NCBI GenBank assembly: GCA_041390365.1
Contig: JAWKQB010000003.1
Coordinates: 868,001-932,000, forward strand
Direction of reading: 5' to 3'
Origin: Syntrophotaleaceae bacterium
GTDB lineage: Bacteria > Desulfobacterota > Desulfuromonadia > Desulfuromonadales > Syntrophotaleaceae
DNA: 64,000 nt
Of the stretch, positions 14,683-23,783 are shown piece after piece. Every line of letters starts with the position of its first letter. The stretch's first letter is position 1. The notes under the pieces are model-generated. The model saw only the letters and a program-made list of their open reading frames with translations, was not told the origin of the DNA and made no database searches. The translations under genes were made by a program, and so were the position numbers.

Positions 14683-16506
14683 ATGCCCACCCTCGAATTC
14701 AAGGGAAAGCAATTCGTCTATTCCCACCACCTGAGCGTCCCCTTCCGCGAACTGAAGGTGGTTGCCGACAAATCCCTTCCCGGCCCGGGCCAGAAACCAT
14801 CGCTGGACGACAACCTGATCATCCACGGTGACAACCTGGAGGCCCTCAAGGCACTGCTGCCCACCCACGCCGGAAAGATCGACTGCATCTTCATTGATCC
14901 GCCCTACAACACCGGCAACGAGGGCTGGTGCTACAACGACAACGTGCGCTCGCCGCTGATGAAGGAGTGGCTTAAGAGGTCGGCCAACCCAGTGGACAAG
15001 GAAGATCTGGAGCGGCACGACAAGTGGCTGTGTATGATGTGGCCGCGGTTGAATCTTTTACGGGACCTGCTTTCGGATAGGGGCGCCATCGTCATTACCT
15101 TGGACGACAACGAAATTCACCGGATGCGCGGTTTTTTGGACGAGGTCTTCGGGGAGGAGAACTTCATCGCAACCTGCCTTTGGCAGAAGAACTATTCGCC
15201 GAAGAACACTGCCGAATTTTTCTCAAGCGACCACGATTACGTCCTGATTTACGCCAAGAGCAAAAATGAACTGGAGATCGGTTCTCTCGACCGCACCGAA
15301 GAACAGGAGAGCCGTTACAAAAATCCGGACAACGATCCGCGCGGCCCATGGAAAACCAGCGACCTGTCGGCTCGGAATCCTTACAGCGAAGGGCTGTACC
15401 CGATCAAATGCCCTGGTGGTCGCTATATCGACGGACCTCCGAAGGGGAGATATTGGACGATCAGTGAAGGGAAGTTTTGGGACCTTGATAGAGACAATCG
15501 CATTTGGTGGGGCAACGACAAGAATTCGATTCCACAATTGAAGCGGTTTTTGAGTGAAATTCAAGAGGGCCGGGTCCCCCAGACCATCTGGTTCTATTCC
15601 GACGTCGGCCACACCGATCAGGCCAAGAAGGAACTCAAGCAGATCATGAGTTTCGAGAATACGGCCGATGTTTTCATTACGCCCAAACCCGTCAAGCTCG
15701 TCGAACGTGTGTTGCAGATTTTCAGCGAGCCCGATTCCATCATCCTCGACTCCTTCGCCGGCTCCGGCACCACCGCCCACGCCGTCCTCGCCGCCAACCA
15801 GAAGGACGGCGGCAACCGCCGCTTCATCCTCGTCGAGTGCGAAGACTACGCAGACACCCTGACCGCCGAACGGGTGCGACGTGTGATCAACGGCTATGCC
15901 TTCACCGGCACCCAGCGCGAAGAGCTCTTCAGCGAGAAGCTCACCTGGAGCAATTTCTCCAAGCAGTCCCAGAAGATTCTTCTCCAAGTGGAGCACGTCG
16001 AAAAGACCGCCGGAGCGGCCTTCGACAAGGTGAAGAAGGAGATCAAGGACGGCGTGCTCACCGTCACCGGCGAGCGGAAGATCGAGGAGAGGACGCCGGG
16101 ACTGGGCGGCAGCTTCACCTTCTGCACCCTGGGCGAACCGATCGAGATCGAAAGCCTGCTCACCGGCAAGGGCCTGCCTGGCTTCGAGTCCCTGGCCCGC
16201 TACGTCTTCTACACCGCCACCGGAAGGTCGCTGGAGAAGGTCGGCAAGCCCTCGGCCGACGGCTTCATCGGCGAGACCGACCTCTTCCGCATCCACCTCT
16301 TCTACCAGCCCGACACCGCCTGGCTGCGATCCAACGAGGCGGCGCTGAACGCCGAGCGGGTCGAGGCCATCGCCAAGGGGAACAAGGGCGGCAAGCGGGC
16401 CGTGGTCTTCGCCGTGGCCAAGTTCATGAGCCAGAAGGAGCTGACCGCCAAGCGCATCGAGTTCTGCCAGTTGCCCTACGCGGTGCATCGGATTCTGGGG
16501 GATTAA
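14683..16506 (+). CDS. mod: Type III restriction-modification DNA methyltransferase (Mod)
   Basis: 607 residues. A beta-class N6-adenine methyltransferase: the catalytic motif DCIFIDPPYNTGNEGW (about residue 70) precedes the S-adenosylmethionine motif ILDSFAGSGTTAHAV (about residue 355). The middle region between them is the target-recognition domain that sets the site. A C-terminal domain of about 200 residues follows, as in type III Mod subunits. It would methylate one strand of an asymmetric site and guide the Res subunit. Res lies 2 kb downstream on the same strand, separated by a two-gene TA-like operon, which is unusual. Confidence 0.93.
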   Translation: MPTLEFKGKQFVYSHHLSVPFRELKVVADKSLPGPGQKPSLDDNLIIHGDNLEALKALLPTHAGKIDCIFIDPPYNTGNEGWCYNDNVRSPLMKEWLKRSANPVDKEDLERHDKWLCMMWPRLNLLRDLLSDRGAIVITLDDNEIHRMRGFLDEVFGEENFIATCLWQKNYSPKNTAEFFSSDHDYVLIYAKSKNELEIGSLDRTEEQESRYKNPDNDPRGPWKTSDLSARNPYSEGLYPIKCPGGRYIDGPPKGRYWTISEGKFWDLDRDNRIWWGNDKNSIPQLKRFLSEIQEGRVPQTIWFYSDVGHTDQAKKELKQIMSFENTADVFITPKPVKLVERVLQIFSEPDSIILDSFAGSGTTAHAVLAANQKDGGNRRFILVECEDYADTLTAERVRRVINGYAFTGTQREELFSEKLTWSNFSKQSQKILLQVEHVEKTAGAAFDKVKKEIKDGVLTVTGERKIEERTPGLGGSFTFCTLGEPIEIESLLTGKGLPGFESLARYVFYTATGRSLEKVGKPSADGFIGETDLFRIHLFYQPDTAWLRSNEAALNAERVEAIAKGNKGGKRAVVFAVAKFMSQKELTAKRIEFCQLPYAVHRILGD

Positions 16507-16529
16507 CGCCGGTTTCACTCGAATTCGGC

Positions 16530-16549
16530 ATTTCAGCATATGTTGAAAT
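16530..16549. promoter_or_regulatory. Upstream palindromic operator of the TA-like operon
   Basis: TTTCAGCATATGTTGAAA is a near-perfect 18-bp palindrome 24 bp after the mod stop. A second copy lies at 16606-16624, and a candidate promoter sits between them. Confidence 0.65.
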
Positions 16550-16573
16550 CGGCGATTTTGATGAAATGATGAC

Positions 16574-16624
16574 TTGACCTTGGAATGATTTTCATCATAA
16601 AGTTCATTTCAGCAAATGCTGAAA
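16574..16624 (+). promoter_or_regulatory. Candidate promoter and downstream operator of the TA-like operon
   Basis: TTGACC (16574-16579) and ATAAAG (16597-16602) are spaced 17 bp and fit a sigma-70 promoter. The predicted start site falls inside the second palindrome TTTCAGCAAATGCTGAAA (16607-16624), so a bound repressor would block it. The arrangement fits negative autoregulation by the HTH protein encoded next. Confidence 0.6.
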
Positions 16625-16636
16625 GGTATCCATTCA

Positions 16637-17695
16637 ATGAAATCCGCCGAAAGCGAAATTCAGGAAAAAGTGGGGGAAGCTCTCAAATCCTCCCTGCAAC
16701 GGGTCCCCTTTATTCAACTTGAATCACTGGAGCAGGAACCCTCTGCCGGGAATATCAGGGCTGACCTTCTGGCTACGGTAAGTATTGCACGGAAGCGGCA
16801 GCGGATTGTTATCGAAGTGAAGAGCAACGGGCAGCCGAGAATGGTTCGGGCGGCAGCCAACCAGCTTCTCCGCTATCGGGAATATGACCCCGACGTGTAC
16901 TGTGTCTTTGCCGCCCCGTACATCTCTTCCCGAGCAGCCGAAATCTGCACGGAAGAAGAAATCGGCTACCTCGACCTTGCAGGGAACTGTCGGTTGGCGT
17001 TCGACCAGGTGTACATCGAGCAGGAAGGCAGGCCGAATCCCTTTGCCGAAAAACGGGACCTGCGCACCCTCTATTCGCCCAAGGCGGAGCGGATTCTGCG
17101 CGTGCTGCTGAGCGATCCGAAAAAAACCTGGCGCGTTAAGGCCCTTGCAGAGGAGGCCGAAGTCAGTCTCGGTCAGGTCTCCAATGTCAAGAAGCTGCTG
17201 GAAGACCGCGAGTGGCTGGCCGGTACCGAAGAGGGGCTGCTGCTTGGCAGCCCGGCGCAACTTCTGGCCGAATGGGCGGGAAACTACCGTTTCAGAAGGA
17301 ATACAACCAGAAACTATTACACCCTGAAGTCCGTCGCGGAGATCGAGGCTGACCTGGCTGAGCTTTGCCGGCAGCGGGAGATCCCCTATGCCCTGACGGG
17401 TTTTTCCGCATCGACCCGCTATGCCCCGGCCGTGCGTTACCAACGGACCATGGCATACGTCGGTGGCAGCATTGATGAGGTTGCCGACCTGCTGTCCTTG
17501 AAGGGGGTGGCCAGCGGCGCGAATGTCACGCTTATCAGCCCTTATGACGCAGGTGTCCTGTATGGGCGCCGGTCAATCGATGGGATCGAGGTGGCAATGC
17601 CGGTCCAGGTGTATCTCGACCTTCTCGACATCAAAGGCCGGGGCGAAGAAGCCGCTGAAGTGCTGTTGAACGAGGTGATCCGCAAGTCATGGTAA
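16637..17695 (+). CDS. AbiEi-like HTH protein with nuclease-like N-terminus
   Basis: 352 residues from the ATG at 16637; the ATG at 16616 lies inside the operator and is less likely. Residues about 40-65 (NIRADLLATVSIARKRQRIV then IEVKSNG) match a PD-(D/E)XK core: Asp 43 and Glu-Val-Lys 60-62. A winged HTH follows at about 145-200 (SPKAERILRVLLSDPKKTWR, VSLGQVSNVKKLLED). The C-terminal part resembles AbiEi-type antitoxins, which repress their own operon. It overlaps the nucleotidyltransferase gene by 7 bp. Whether the nuclease-like domain is active is unknown. Confidence 0.7.
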   Translation: MKSAESEIQEKVGEALKSSLQRVPFIQLESLEQEPSAGNIRADLLATVSIARKRQRIVIEVKSNGQPRMVRAAANQLLRYREYDPDVYCVFAAPYISSRAAEICTEEEIGYLDLAGNCRLAFDQVYIEQEGRPNPFAEKRDLRTLYSPKAERILRVLLSDPKKTWRVKALAEEAEVSLGQVSNVKKLLEDREWLAGTEEGLLLGSPAQLLAEWAGNYRFRRNTTRNYYTLKSVAEIEADLAELCRQREIPYALTGFSASTRYAPAVRYQRTMAYVGGSIDEVADLLSLKGVASGANVTLISPYDAGVLYGRRSIDGIEVAMPVQVYLDLLDIKGRGEEAAEVLLNEVIRKSW

Positions 17696-18519
17696 CCCGC
17701 AGGGACTATACCGCCGAAGCGGTGGAAGCGGCCAAGGCGGTCCTGATCGAGCTGACCCACCTGCTCGGCGAATATCGAGACGATATCGTTCTCATCGGGG
17801 GTTGGGTGCCGGAATTGCTGTTCCCTCAAGCGTTCCTGCCGCATGTGGGGAGCACCGATATCGATCTTGCCCTCGATCACTTGAAAATCCATGACGGGTA
17901 CAGGCGGATTGAGGAACTGCTCCTTTCCCGCGGTTATTACCAGGAGGAGGGCCGACAGCCTTTTATCTTCTTCCGTGATGTACCGATGGGCGAGAGGACG
18001 ATCAAAGTGCAGCTGGACCTGCTGTCGGGAGAGTACGAAGGGACCGGCAAAGGCCGCCGGCATCAGGTGGTGCAGGGGGTCAAGGTCCGTAAGGTTCGGG
18101 GATGCGACATCGCTTTTTCCATGGCGGAAGAGGTGTCGCTGGAAGGGGAAATCCCGGGTGGCGGACTGGATCGCGTGACCATCCGCGTTGCGTCCATCGT
18201 ACCGTTTTTCGTCATGAAGGGGATGGCTCTGGATGAGCGCTTGAAGGAAAAGGATGCTTGGGACATCTACTACTGCACACTCGTCTATCCGGGAGGAATC
18301 GGCGCGCTGGCAGATGAATTCAGACCCCACTTATCCCACGGCCTGGTGCAGGAAGGATTGGCGAAGATTGCCAAACACTTTGCCGACATCAAGTCCATCG
18401 GGCCGAAATTTGTAGCAGCCTTCGAAGCAGAGGACGACCCTGATGAAGTGGAGCGAATCACTCGTGATGCTTTTGAGCGGGTCAATGCGTTGCTGACGAT
18501 GTTGGGATTCAAAGGCTGA
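17689..18519 (+). CDS. AbiEii-like nucleotidyltransferase (putative toxin)
   Basis: 276 residues. DIVLIGGWVPELLF and HVGSTDIDLALDH are the GG(W) and hDxD-type motifs of the minimal/AbiEii nucleotidyltransferase superfamily; a third acidic position is plausible in IKVQLDLLSGEYEG. Such toxins add nucleotides to tRNA or other acceptors and stop growth; the partner HTH protein would neutralise it. The start overlaps the partner gene, and its stop is one base from the res start codon, so res translation may depend on it. Confidence 0.75.
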   Translation: MVTRRDYTAEAVEAAKAVLIELTHLLGEYRDDIVLIGGWVPELLFPQAFLPHVGSTDIDLALDHLKIHDGYRRIEELLLSRGYYQEEGRQPFIFFRDVPMGERTIKVQLDLLSGEYEGTGKGRRHQVVQGVKVRKVRGCDIAFSMAEEVSLEGEIPGGGLDRVTIRVASIVPFFVMKGMALDERLKEKDAWDIYYCTLVYPGGIGALADEFRPHLSHGLVQEGLAKIAKHFADIKSIGPKFVAAFEAEDDPDEVERITRDAFERVNALLTMLGFKG

Positions 18520-18520
18520 C

Positions 18521-21178
18521 ATGGAACTGAAGGAATATCAGCAGGGCGTCCTGCACAAGATCGATCGCTACCTGGCGACCCTGGCCGAACAGACCGAAAA
18601 GGTCGAGAAGGCCAAGGCGCTCATCGCCGAGCAGGGGCTCGACATCGACATCGGCGACCCGTGCCAGAAGGCCTGGGACCACCTGAACAAGGAGCGGCTG
18701 CTCCCCTATCTGCGCGACAAGGACGGCAACGCATTCGTCGCCCCCTGGCTCGCCCGCCACGACGGGCTGGACCGCTCCATCCCCAACATCTGCCTCAAGG
18801 TCCCCACCGGCGGCGGCAAGACCCTGCTGGCGGCCTGCACGCTGGAGCGCATCCAGACCGACTACTTCAAGCGCCAGACCGGCTTCGTGCTCTGGGTGGT
18901 CCCCTCGGACGCCATCTACCGCCAGACCTGGAAGCACCTCGCCAACCGCGAACACCCCTACCGCCAGATCCTGGAGCGCGCTTCCGGCGGCCGGGTGAAA
19001 CTGCTGGAGAAGGGGGACGCCTTCACCGCGCGGGATGTGGAAGGACAGCTCTGCGTGATGCTGTTGATGCTCCCCTCGGCAGCGAGGCAGTCGAAGGAGA
19101 CCCTGCGCATGTTCCGCGACAGCGGCCGGTTCACATCCTTTTTCCCGCCGGAGGACGACAGCGGGGCGAACCGGCAACTGCTGGAGACCGTGCGCAACTT
19201 GGACATCAACGATTTGGCCGAAATGGGCTGGATGGACGGCATCGTCCCCGGCTCCCTCTCCATCAAGATGAGCCTGGGCAACGTGCTGCGGCTGGTGCGG
19301 CCGGTGGTGGTCATCGACGAGGGGCACAAGGCCTATTCGGACACCGCCCGAGAGACCCTGTGCGGCTTCAATCCCCGCTTTCTGGTGGAGCTTTCGGCCA
19401 CGCCGAACACGGGCGGCAAACACCAGTCGAATGTACTGGTGAACGTTCCCGGCGGCGACCTCAAGGACGAGGAGATGATCAAGCTCCCCATCAACGTCAT
19501 CAACGAGGACAAGGGAGGCTGGAAGCACACCCTGACGCTGGCCCACGCCAAGCTGGAGGAGCTGACGAAAGAGGCGGCGCAGTGTCAGGCCGAAAGTGGC
19601 CGCTACATCCGCCCGATTCTGCTGGTGCGGGTGGAGCGCACCGGCAAGGAGCAGCGCGATTCCGGATTCGTGCACGCCCAGGATGCCCGAGAGTACCTGC
19701 TGGAGAAGCTGGGGGCGAAGGAGGAGGAAATCCGCCTCAAGACCTCGGAAAGCGACGAGTTGGGCGACGAGGACCTGCTGCTCGATTCCTGCCAGGTGCG
19801 CTACATCATCACCAAGGACGCCCTGCGCGAAGGATGGGACTGCCCTTTCGCCTACGTGCTGGCGATCCTCTCCAAGACCACCGCCAACACCGCCCTGACC
19901 CAGATGATCGGCCGCGTGCTGCGCCAGCCCCATGCGCAACTGACCCACCGCGCCCCTCTCGATGAGTGCTACGTGTTCACCTTCGACCAGGACGTACGGG
20001 AGGCGGTGAACGGGGTGCGAAAGGGGCTCGAAGACGAGGGAATGGCCGATCTCGCCTCCAGCGTGAAGGCGGCGGACGGTGCCGGCGGCGCCAAGCGCAT
20101 CACCCGCCGGGAAACCCTCCAGCGCCGGGAGGCCTTCAGGCGCCTGCCGACGATCTTTCTGCCTCGTGTGCTGCACCGCGACGACGGTGCCACCGAGGGA
20201 TACCGGTCGCTCGATTACGACCGGGACATCCTGGGAGCGCTCAATTGGGAGTCCTTCCGCTTCATCCAGGCCGGCAGCATGAACGTCGATGCCGAGGAGA
20301 AGCTGCGGCGCACCATCGCCCGCGTCAATATCGAGAAGAGGGGGAAGGAAGACAGCCAGGCGGTCATGCAGTTCTCTCAGGAGGAACTGGAAGCCATCCC
20401 AGATGAGGGGCTCGATGTCGCCTTTTTGGTGCGGCAGCTCCTCGAGGTGATTCCGAACCCCTGGCAGGGGATGCGCATCCTCGAGGAGACGCTGGAGACC
20501 CTGCGGCAGCGGGGTGTCTCCGAGGCCCGGCTCTACGCCAACCGTCTCGATCTGGTGCAGACGATGAAGGTCGACCTGCGCGAACAGGTCTATCAGGCCG
20601 CGGAAGCCCTCTTCCGCCGGAAGCTGGAAGCGGGCGACATCTCCCTGCGCCTGGTCGCCTCGAAGAATCCCGATCTCAACTGGTCGCTGGCCAAGACCTT
20701 GGAGATCGAAGTCGCAGAGGAGGATCGGGAACTCTATCGCAAGGACGGCGGGTCGCTGGAAAAGAGCATGTTCGAGAAGGTCTACCAGCGCGACTTCAAC
20801 GCCCTGGAGAAGGAGACGGCTTGGTACCTCGACACCCGGGAGTCGGTCTACTGGTGGCACCGCGTCGCGGTGAACCAGCGCTCCTACAGCCTGCAGGGGT
20901 GGCAGCGGCAGCGGGTCTATCCCGACCTTCTCGCCTGTCTGCACGGAACCGAGGGCGGCAAGTACCGTTTTTCCGTCCTGGAGACCAAGGGCGAACACCT
21001 CAAGGGGAACGACGATACCGAGTACAAGAAAAAGCTGTTCGAGCTGCTGACCGGATACGCCGACACGGCCATCCGCGCCGGGGAACTCGACCTGGGGGAG
21101 GCGCCGCAGCAGATGACCTTTACCATGCTCATGGAAGATTCGTGGGCGCAGGAGCTGGCCAAGGCCAGGGTTGTGTAA
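18521..21178 (+). CDS. res: Type III restriction enzyme, Res subunit
   Basis: 885 residues. Superfamily 2 helicase: Walker A in CLKVPTGGGKTLLAA (about residue 95), DEAH-like VVVIDEGHKAY, SATP-type FLVELSATPN, and the second RecA domain with LREGWDCPFAYVLAILSK and MIGRVLRQP. The C-terminal end has the nuclease core YPDLLACLHG followed by FSVLETKGEHLKGND (PD...ExK). Translocation-dependent cleavage requires the Mod subunit encoded at 14683. The gene starts one base after the putative toxin stop, far from mod, so it probably shares the TA-like promoter. Confidence 0.92.
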   Translation: MELKEYQQGVLHKIDRYLATLAEQTEKVEKAKALIAEQGLDIDIGDPCQKAWDHLNKERLLPYLRDKDGNAFVAPWLARHDGLDRSIPNICLKVPTGGGKTLLAACTLERIQTDYFKRQTGFVLWVVPSDAIYRQTWKHLANREHPYRQILERASGGRVKLLEKGDAFTARDVEGQLCVMLLMLPSAARQSKETLRMFRDSGRFTSFFPPEDDSGANRQLLETVRNLDINDLAEMGWMDGIVPGSLSIKMSLGNVLRLVRPVVVIDEGHKAYSDTARETLCGFNPRFLVELSATPNTGGKHQSNVLVNVPGGDLKDEEMIKLPINVINEDKGGWKHTLTLAHAKLEELTKEAAQCQAESGRYIRPILLVRVERTGKEQRDSGFVHAQDAREYLLEKLGAKEEEIRLKTSESDELGDEDLLLDSCQVRYIITKDALREGWDCPFAYVLAILSKTTANTALTQMIGRVLRQPHAQLTHRAPLDECYVFTFDQDVREAVNGVRKGLEDEGMADLASSVKAADGAGGAKRITRRETLQRREAFRRLPTIFLPRVLHRDDGATEGYRSLDYDRDILGALNWESFRFIQAGSMNVDAEEKLRRTIARVNIEKRGKEDSQAVMQFSQEELEAIPDEGLDVAFLVRQLLEVIPNPWQGMRILEETLETLRQRGVSEARLYANRLDLVQTMKVDLREQVYQAAEALFRRKLEAGDISLRLVASKNPDLNWSLAKTLEIEVAEEDRELYRKDGGSLEKSMFEKVYQRDFNALEKETAWYLDTRESVYWWHRVAVNQRSYSLQGWQRQRVYPDLLACLHGTEGGKYRFSVLETKGEHLKGNDDTEYKKKLFELLTGYADTAIRAGELDLGEAPQQMTFTMLMEDSWAQELAKARVV

Positions 21179-21209
21179 GGGCGCTAGATAGTCCGAATGG
21201 AGGCAAGGA

Positions 21210-21506
21210 ATGAGAGAAAACCTGCCAGGGGTAATCATTTTATCGGCTCTTTGTTGCCTGACCGCTTCCGCCCTCATTCTCAGCGGTCAAGACCCGCTTG
21301 CCTCGATTTTCGTCGGGCTGATCATCGCCATGTTATTGACCACCCCCTTCGCGTTTTTCTGCGGGTTTGTCGTGGCAGCCGGCGCCGCTGTGGGAGAACT
21401 GCTCTCGAAGATTCCGACACAGTCACATCGCCGTCATATTTTTCGTTGCATGAGGTGGGTTTCTCTGTGGATGGCATTCCGGCCAGGTCGAGCGGCTTGG
21501 CTCTGA
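21210..21506 (+). CDS. Small two-helix membrane protein
   Basis: 98 residues. Two hydrophobic segments (PGVIILSALCCLTASALIL and ASIFVGLIIAMLLTTPFAFF, about residues 6-27 and 31-55) extend into a third weaker one (GFVVAAGAAVGELL), followed by a basic tail (IPTQSHRRHIFRCMR). A GGAGG site precedes the ATG by 7 nt. It sits directly after res in the defence block. No family recognised; a small membrane effector or a chance ORF are both possible. Confidence 0.45.
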   Translation: MRENLPGVIILSALCCLTASALILSGQDPLASIFVGLIIAMLLTTPFAFFCGFVVAAGAAVGELLSKIPTQSHRRHIFRCMRWVSLWMAFRPGRAAWL

Positions 21507-21557
21507 CCCGCTCAAAGAAACTATGAACCTCTGCTTCGATAGCTCCAAGGACCACCG

Positions 21558-22088
21558 ATGAACAGCAAACTGCCGCTCAACCTCGACGACCTGCTACGCC
21601 AGCGCACCGTCGAAGGCGAACGCATCGAATACAAGGCCGGCTGGAACCCCGATCCGATCATCCGGACCCTGTGCGCCTTTGCCAATGATTTTGAAAACCT
21701 TGGCGGCGGCTATGTCGTCATCGGACAGGACTGCGATGCCTCCGGCCGGCCGATCTTTCCACCCATCGGGCTTTCCGACGATCTTCTGGACAAGATCCAG
21801 CAGGAGCTGCTCGGCTGCTGCAACTTGATCCAGCCCCCTTATTTCCCGATCCTCAGCGTCGAGGAGTACGGCGGCAAGAAGCTGATCGTCCTGTGGGCAC
21901 CCGGCGGGCAGAACCGGCCCTATAAGGCGCCGCAGGCCGTCACTGCGAAGTACAAGACCTACCACTACTACATCCGCCGCTACGCCAGCACCATTGAGGC
22001 GAGGGGCGAGGCCGAGCGGGAACTGCTCAGCCTGGCGGCCACCGTCCCCTAACGACCGGCTACAACCAGTTCGCCTTGCGGCAGGCAG
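21558..22088 (+). pseudogene. AlbA_2-type ATPase gene, 5' fragment
   Basis: The open frame (164 codons to 22052) starts with an AlbA_2/Schlafen-like domain (RIEYKAGWNPDPIIRTLCAFA, GGGYVVIGQDCDASGRP). It stops at LSLAATVP; one frame over, the next bases read PNDRLQPVRL, the expected continuation of such proteins, so a 1-nt frameshift ends it. The ATPase and C-terminal domains are missing here, and a complete related gene starts at 22089. A matching 3' fragment is found at 23784-24231. Together they look like one gene split by the intact one. Confidence 0.65.
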
Positions 22089-23780
22089 ATGGGAAATATA
22101 GTTGATATGGACATGGACATTCGTCAATTGAAGGAGCTTCTTACAAGCGGCGAGAATCTCCAGGTCGAGTTCAAAAGCGACCTCAAATGCCTGTCGGATC
22201 GTGATTTGATTGCGGCGGTCGTGGCTCTGGCCAACACCGAGGGTGGGGATTTGCTGCTAGGCGTGGAGGATGATGGGACCATCACGGGGCTCCACGAGTC
22301 GCACCGGGACACACGAGGCCTTGCCGCCTTCATTGCCAACCGCACCAATCCACCTTTGTCCGTGGTTGTGGAGCGGGTAGAATTGCATGGCCTGCCCATT
22401 GCTCATATCCATGTAACCAAGTCGCGCCAGTTGGTCTCCACATCAGAAGGGCTGCTGCAACGTCGCCGCCTGCTGGCCGATGGGCGGCCGGAGGCTGTGC
22501 CCTTTTACCCACACGAGTTCACTCAGCGTCAATCCAGTCTGGGCCTTCTGGATCCCTCCGCCCAACCAATCGTGGAGGTTGCGGCGGAGCAGCTGAACCC
22601 GCTCGAACGACATCGCATACGCGAAGTGATCCGCAAGTACGGGGGTGACCAGTCCTTGCTGCCATTGGCCGATAGCGAACTGGACGGCGCGCTGGGATTG
22701 GTCATCGAATTTAACGGGAAACGGTGTCCGACCTTAGCCGGATTGCTGTTGCTGGGCAACGAAGCACTGTTGCGCCGTCATTTGCCAGCGTACGAAGTCG
22801 CCTTTCAGGTACTGGAGGGGACCGACGTCAAGGTCAATGAATTCTTCCGCAAACCCTTACTGCAAACTTTCGAAGAGGTAGAGTTGTTGTTCCGCTCTCG
22901 CGTGATTGAGCAGGAAGTGCAGTCCGGACTTTTCCGGGTGCCCGTACCCAACTACGATCGCCGAGCTTTTCGCGAAGCTTTCGTCAACGCGCTGGTGCAC
23001 CGCGACTTTAGCCGTTTGGGCGCTGTACACGTACGCCTGGACGACGATGGTATGACCATCAGCAACCCCGGTGGCTTTGTGGAAGGCGTTACCCTGGACA
23101 ATCTGTTGGTTACCCCGCCCAGACCGAGGAATCCCCTGCTTGCGGACATCGTCAAACGGCTTGGGTTGGCGGAGCGCACCGGGAGGGGGATTGACCGCAT
23201 TTTTGAGGGTTTGCTCCGCTATGGCCGCCCCACACCGAACTACAGCCGCTCGGATGCCTATACCGTTAGTCTCTATATCAGCAATGCCGAGCCGGATATC
23301 GCCTTTCTGGAGATGATCCTGACCAGGGAAAGCCAAACTGGCCGCGCCATGCCCGTTGAAAGCCTGATTCTGCTGGCTCGGCTCAAGGAAGAGCGGCGCC
23401 TGACCACTCGGGATTTGGCTCCCAGTGTGCAGAAAACCGATACCGAAGCCCGATCTATGTTGGAAAAATTGGTGGAAGCCGGGCTGGTGGAAGCTCACGG
23501 AGTAGGCAGAGGCCGCAGCTATACCCTCAGCGCCAAGGTGTACCGACAAGCTGGCCAGAAGGCCGATTATATTCGCCAGGCCGGGTTTGATGCCATCCAA
23601 CAGGAACAGATGGTGCTCAGCTTTATTGATAAGCATGGCGGCATTAAGCGCGCCGATGTAATGGAACTTTGCCATCTGACAAAGGATCAGGCCTATAAGC
23701 TACTGAAAAAACTGGAGAGTAACGGCAAGATACAGCCCGAAGGGGCGCTTAAGGCTAGAATCTATAAGCGCAAATTATAA
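22089..23780 (+). CDS. AlbA_2 domain - HATPase-like - winged-helix protein
   Basis: 563 residues; several in-frame ATGs make the exact start uncertain (MGNIVDMDMDIRQL). The N-terminal AlbA_2 domain (LQVEFKSDLKCLSDRDLIAA, ANTEGGDLLLGVEDDGT) is followed by a GHKL-type ATPase (YDRRAFREAFVNALVHRDFS, GLAERTGRGIDRIFEGL). Two winged-helix segments end the protein (ESLILLARLKEERRLTTRDL and MVLSFIDKHGGIKRADVM). Related proteins are called RecG-like ATP-binding proteins and occur in defence islands, but their activity is not established. It is intact and nested between two fragments of a similar gene. Confidence 0.82.
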   Translation: MGNIVDMDMDIRQLKELLTSGENLQVEFKSDLKCLSDRDLIAAVVALANTEGGDLLLGVEDDGTITGLHESHRDTRGLAAFIANRTNPPLSVVVERVELHGLPIAHIHVTKSRQLVSTSEGLLQRRRLLADGRPEAVPFYPHEFTQRQSSLGLLDPSAQPIVEVAAEQLNPLERHRIREVIRKYGGDQSLLPLADSELDGALGLVIEFNGKRCPTLAGLLLLGNEALLRRHLPAYEVAFQVLEGTDVKVNEFFRKPLLQTFEEVELLFRSRVIEQEVQSGLFRVPVPNYDRRAFREAFVNALVHRDFSRLGAVHVRLDDDGMTISNPGGFVEGVTLDNLLVTPPRPRNPLLADIVKRLGLAERTGRGIDRIFEGLLRYGRPTPNYSRSDAYTVSLYISNAEPDIAFLEMILTRESQTGRAMPVESLILLARLKEERRLTTRDLAPSVQKTDTEARSMLEKLVEAGLVEAHGVGRGRSYTLSAKVYRQAGQKADYIRQAGFDAIQQEQMVLSFIDKHGGIKRADVMELCHLTKDQAYKLLKKLESNGKIQPEGALKARIYKRKL

Positions 23781-23783
23781 CTT

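Noticed and set aside
18509..21277. A 922-codon open frame on the minus strand opposite res
   Set aside because: It is exactly antisense to the res gene, has no domain and reflects the GC-rich codon use of the real gene; res has full helicase and nuclease motifs.
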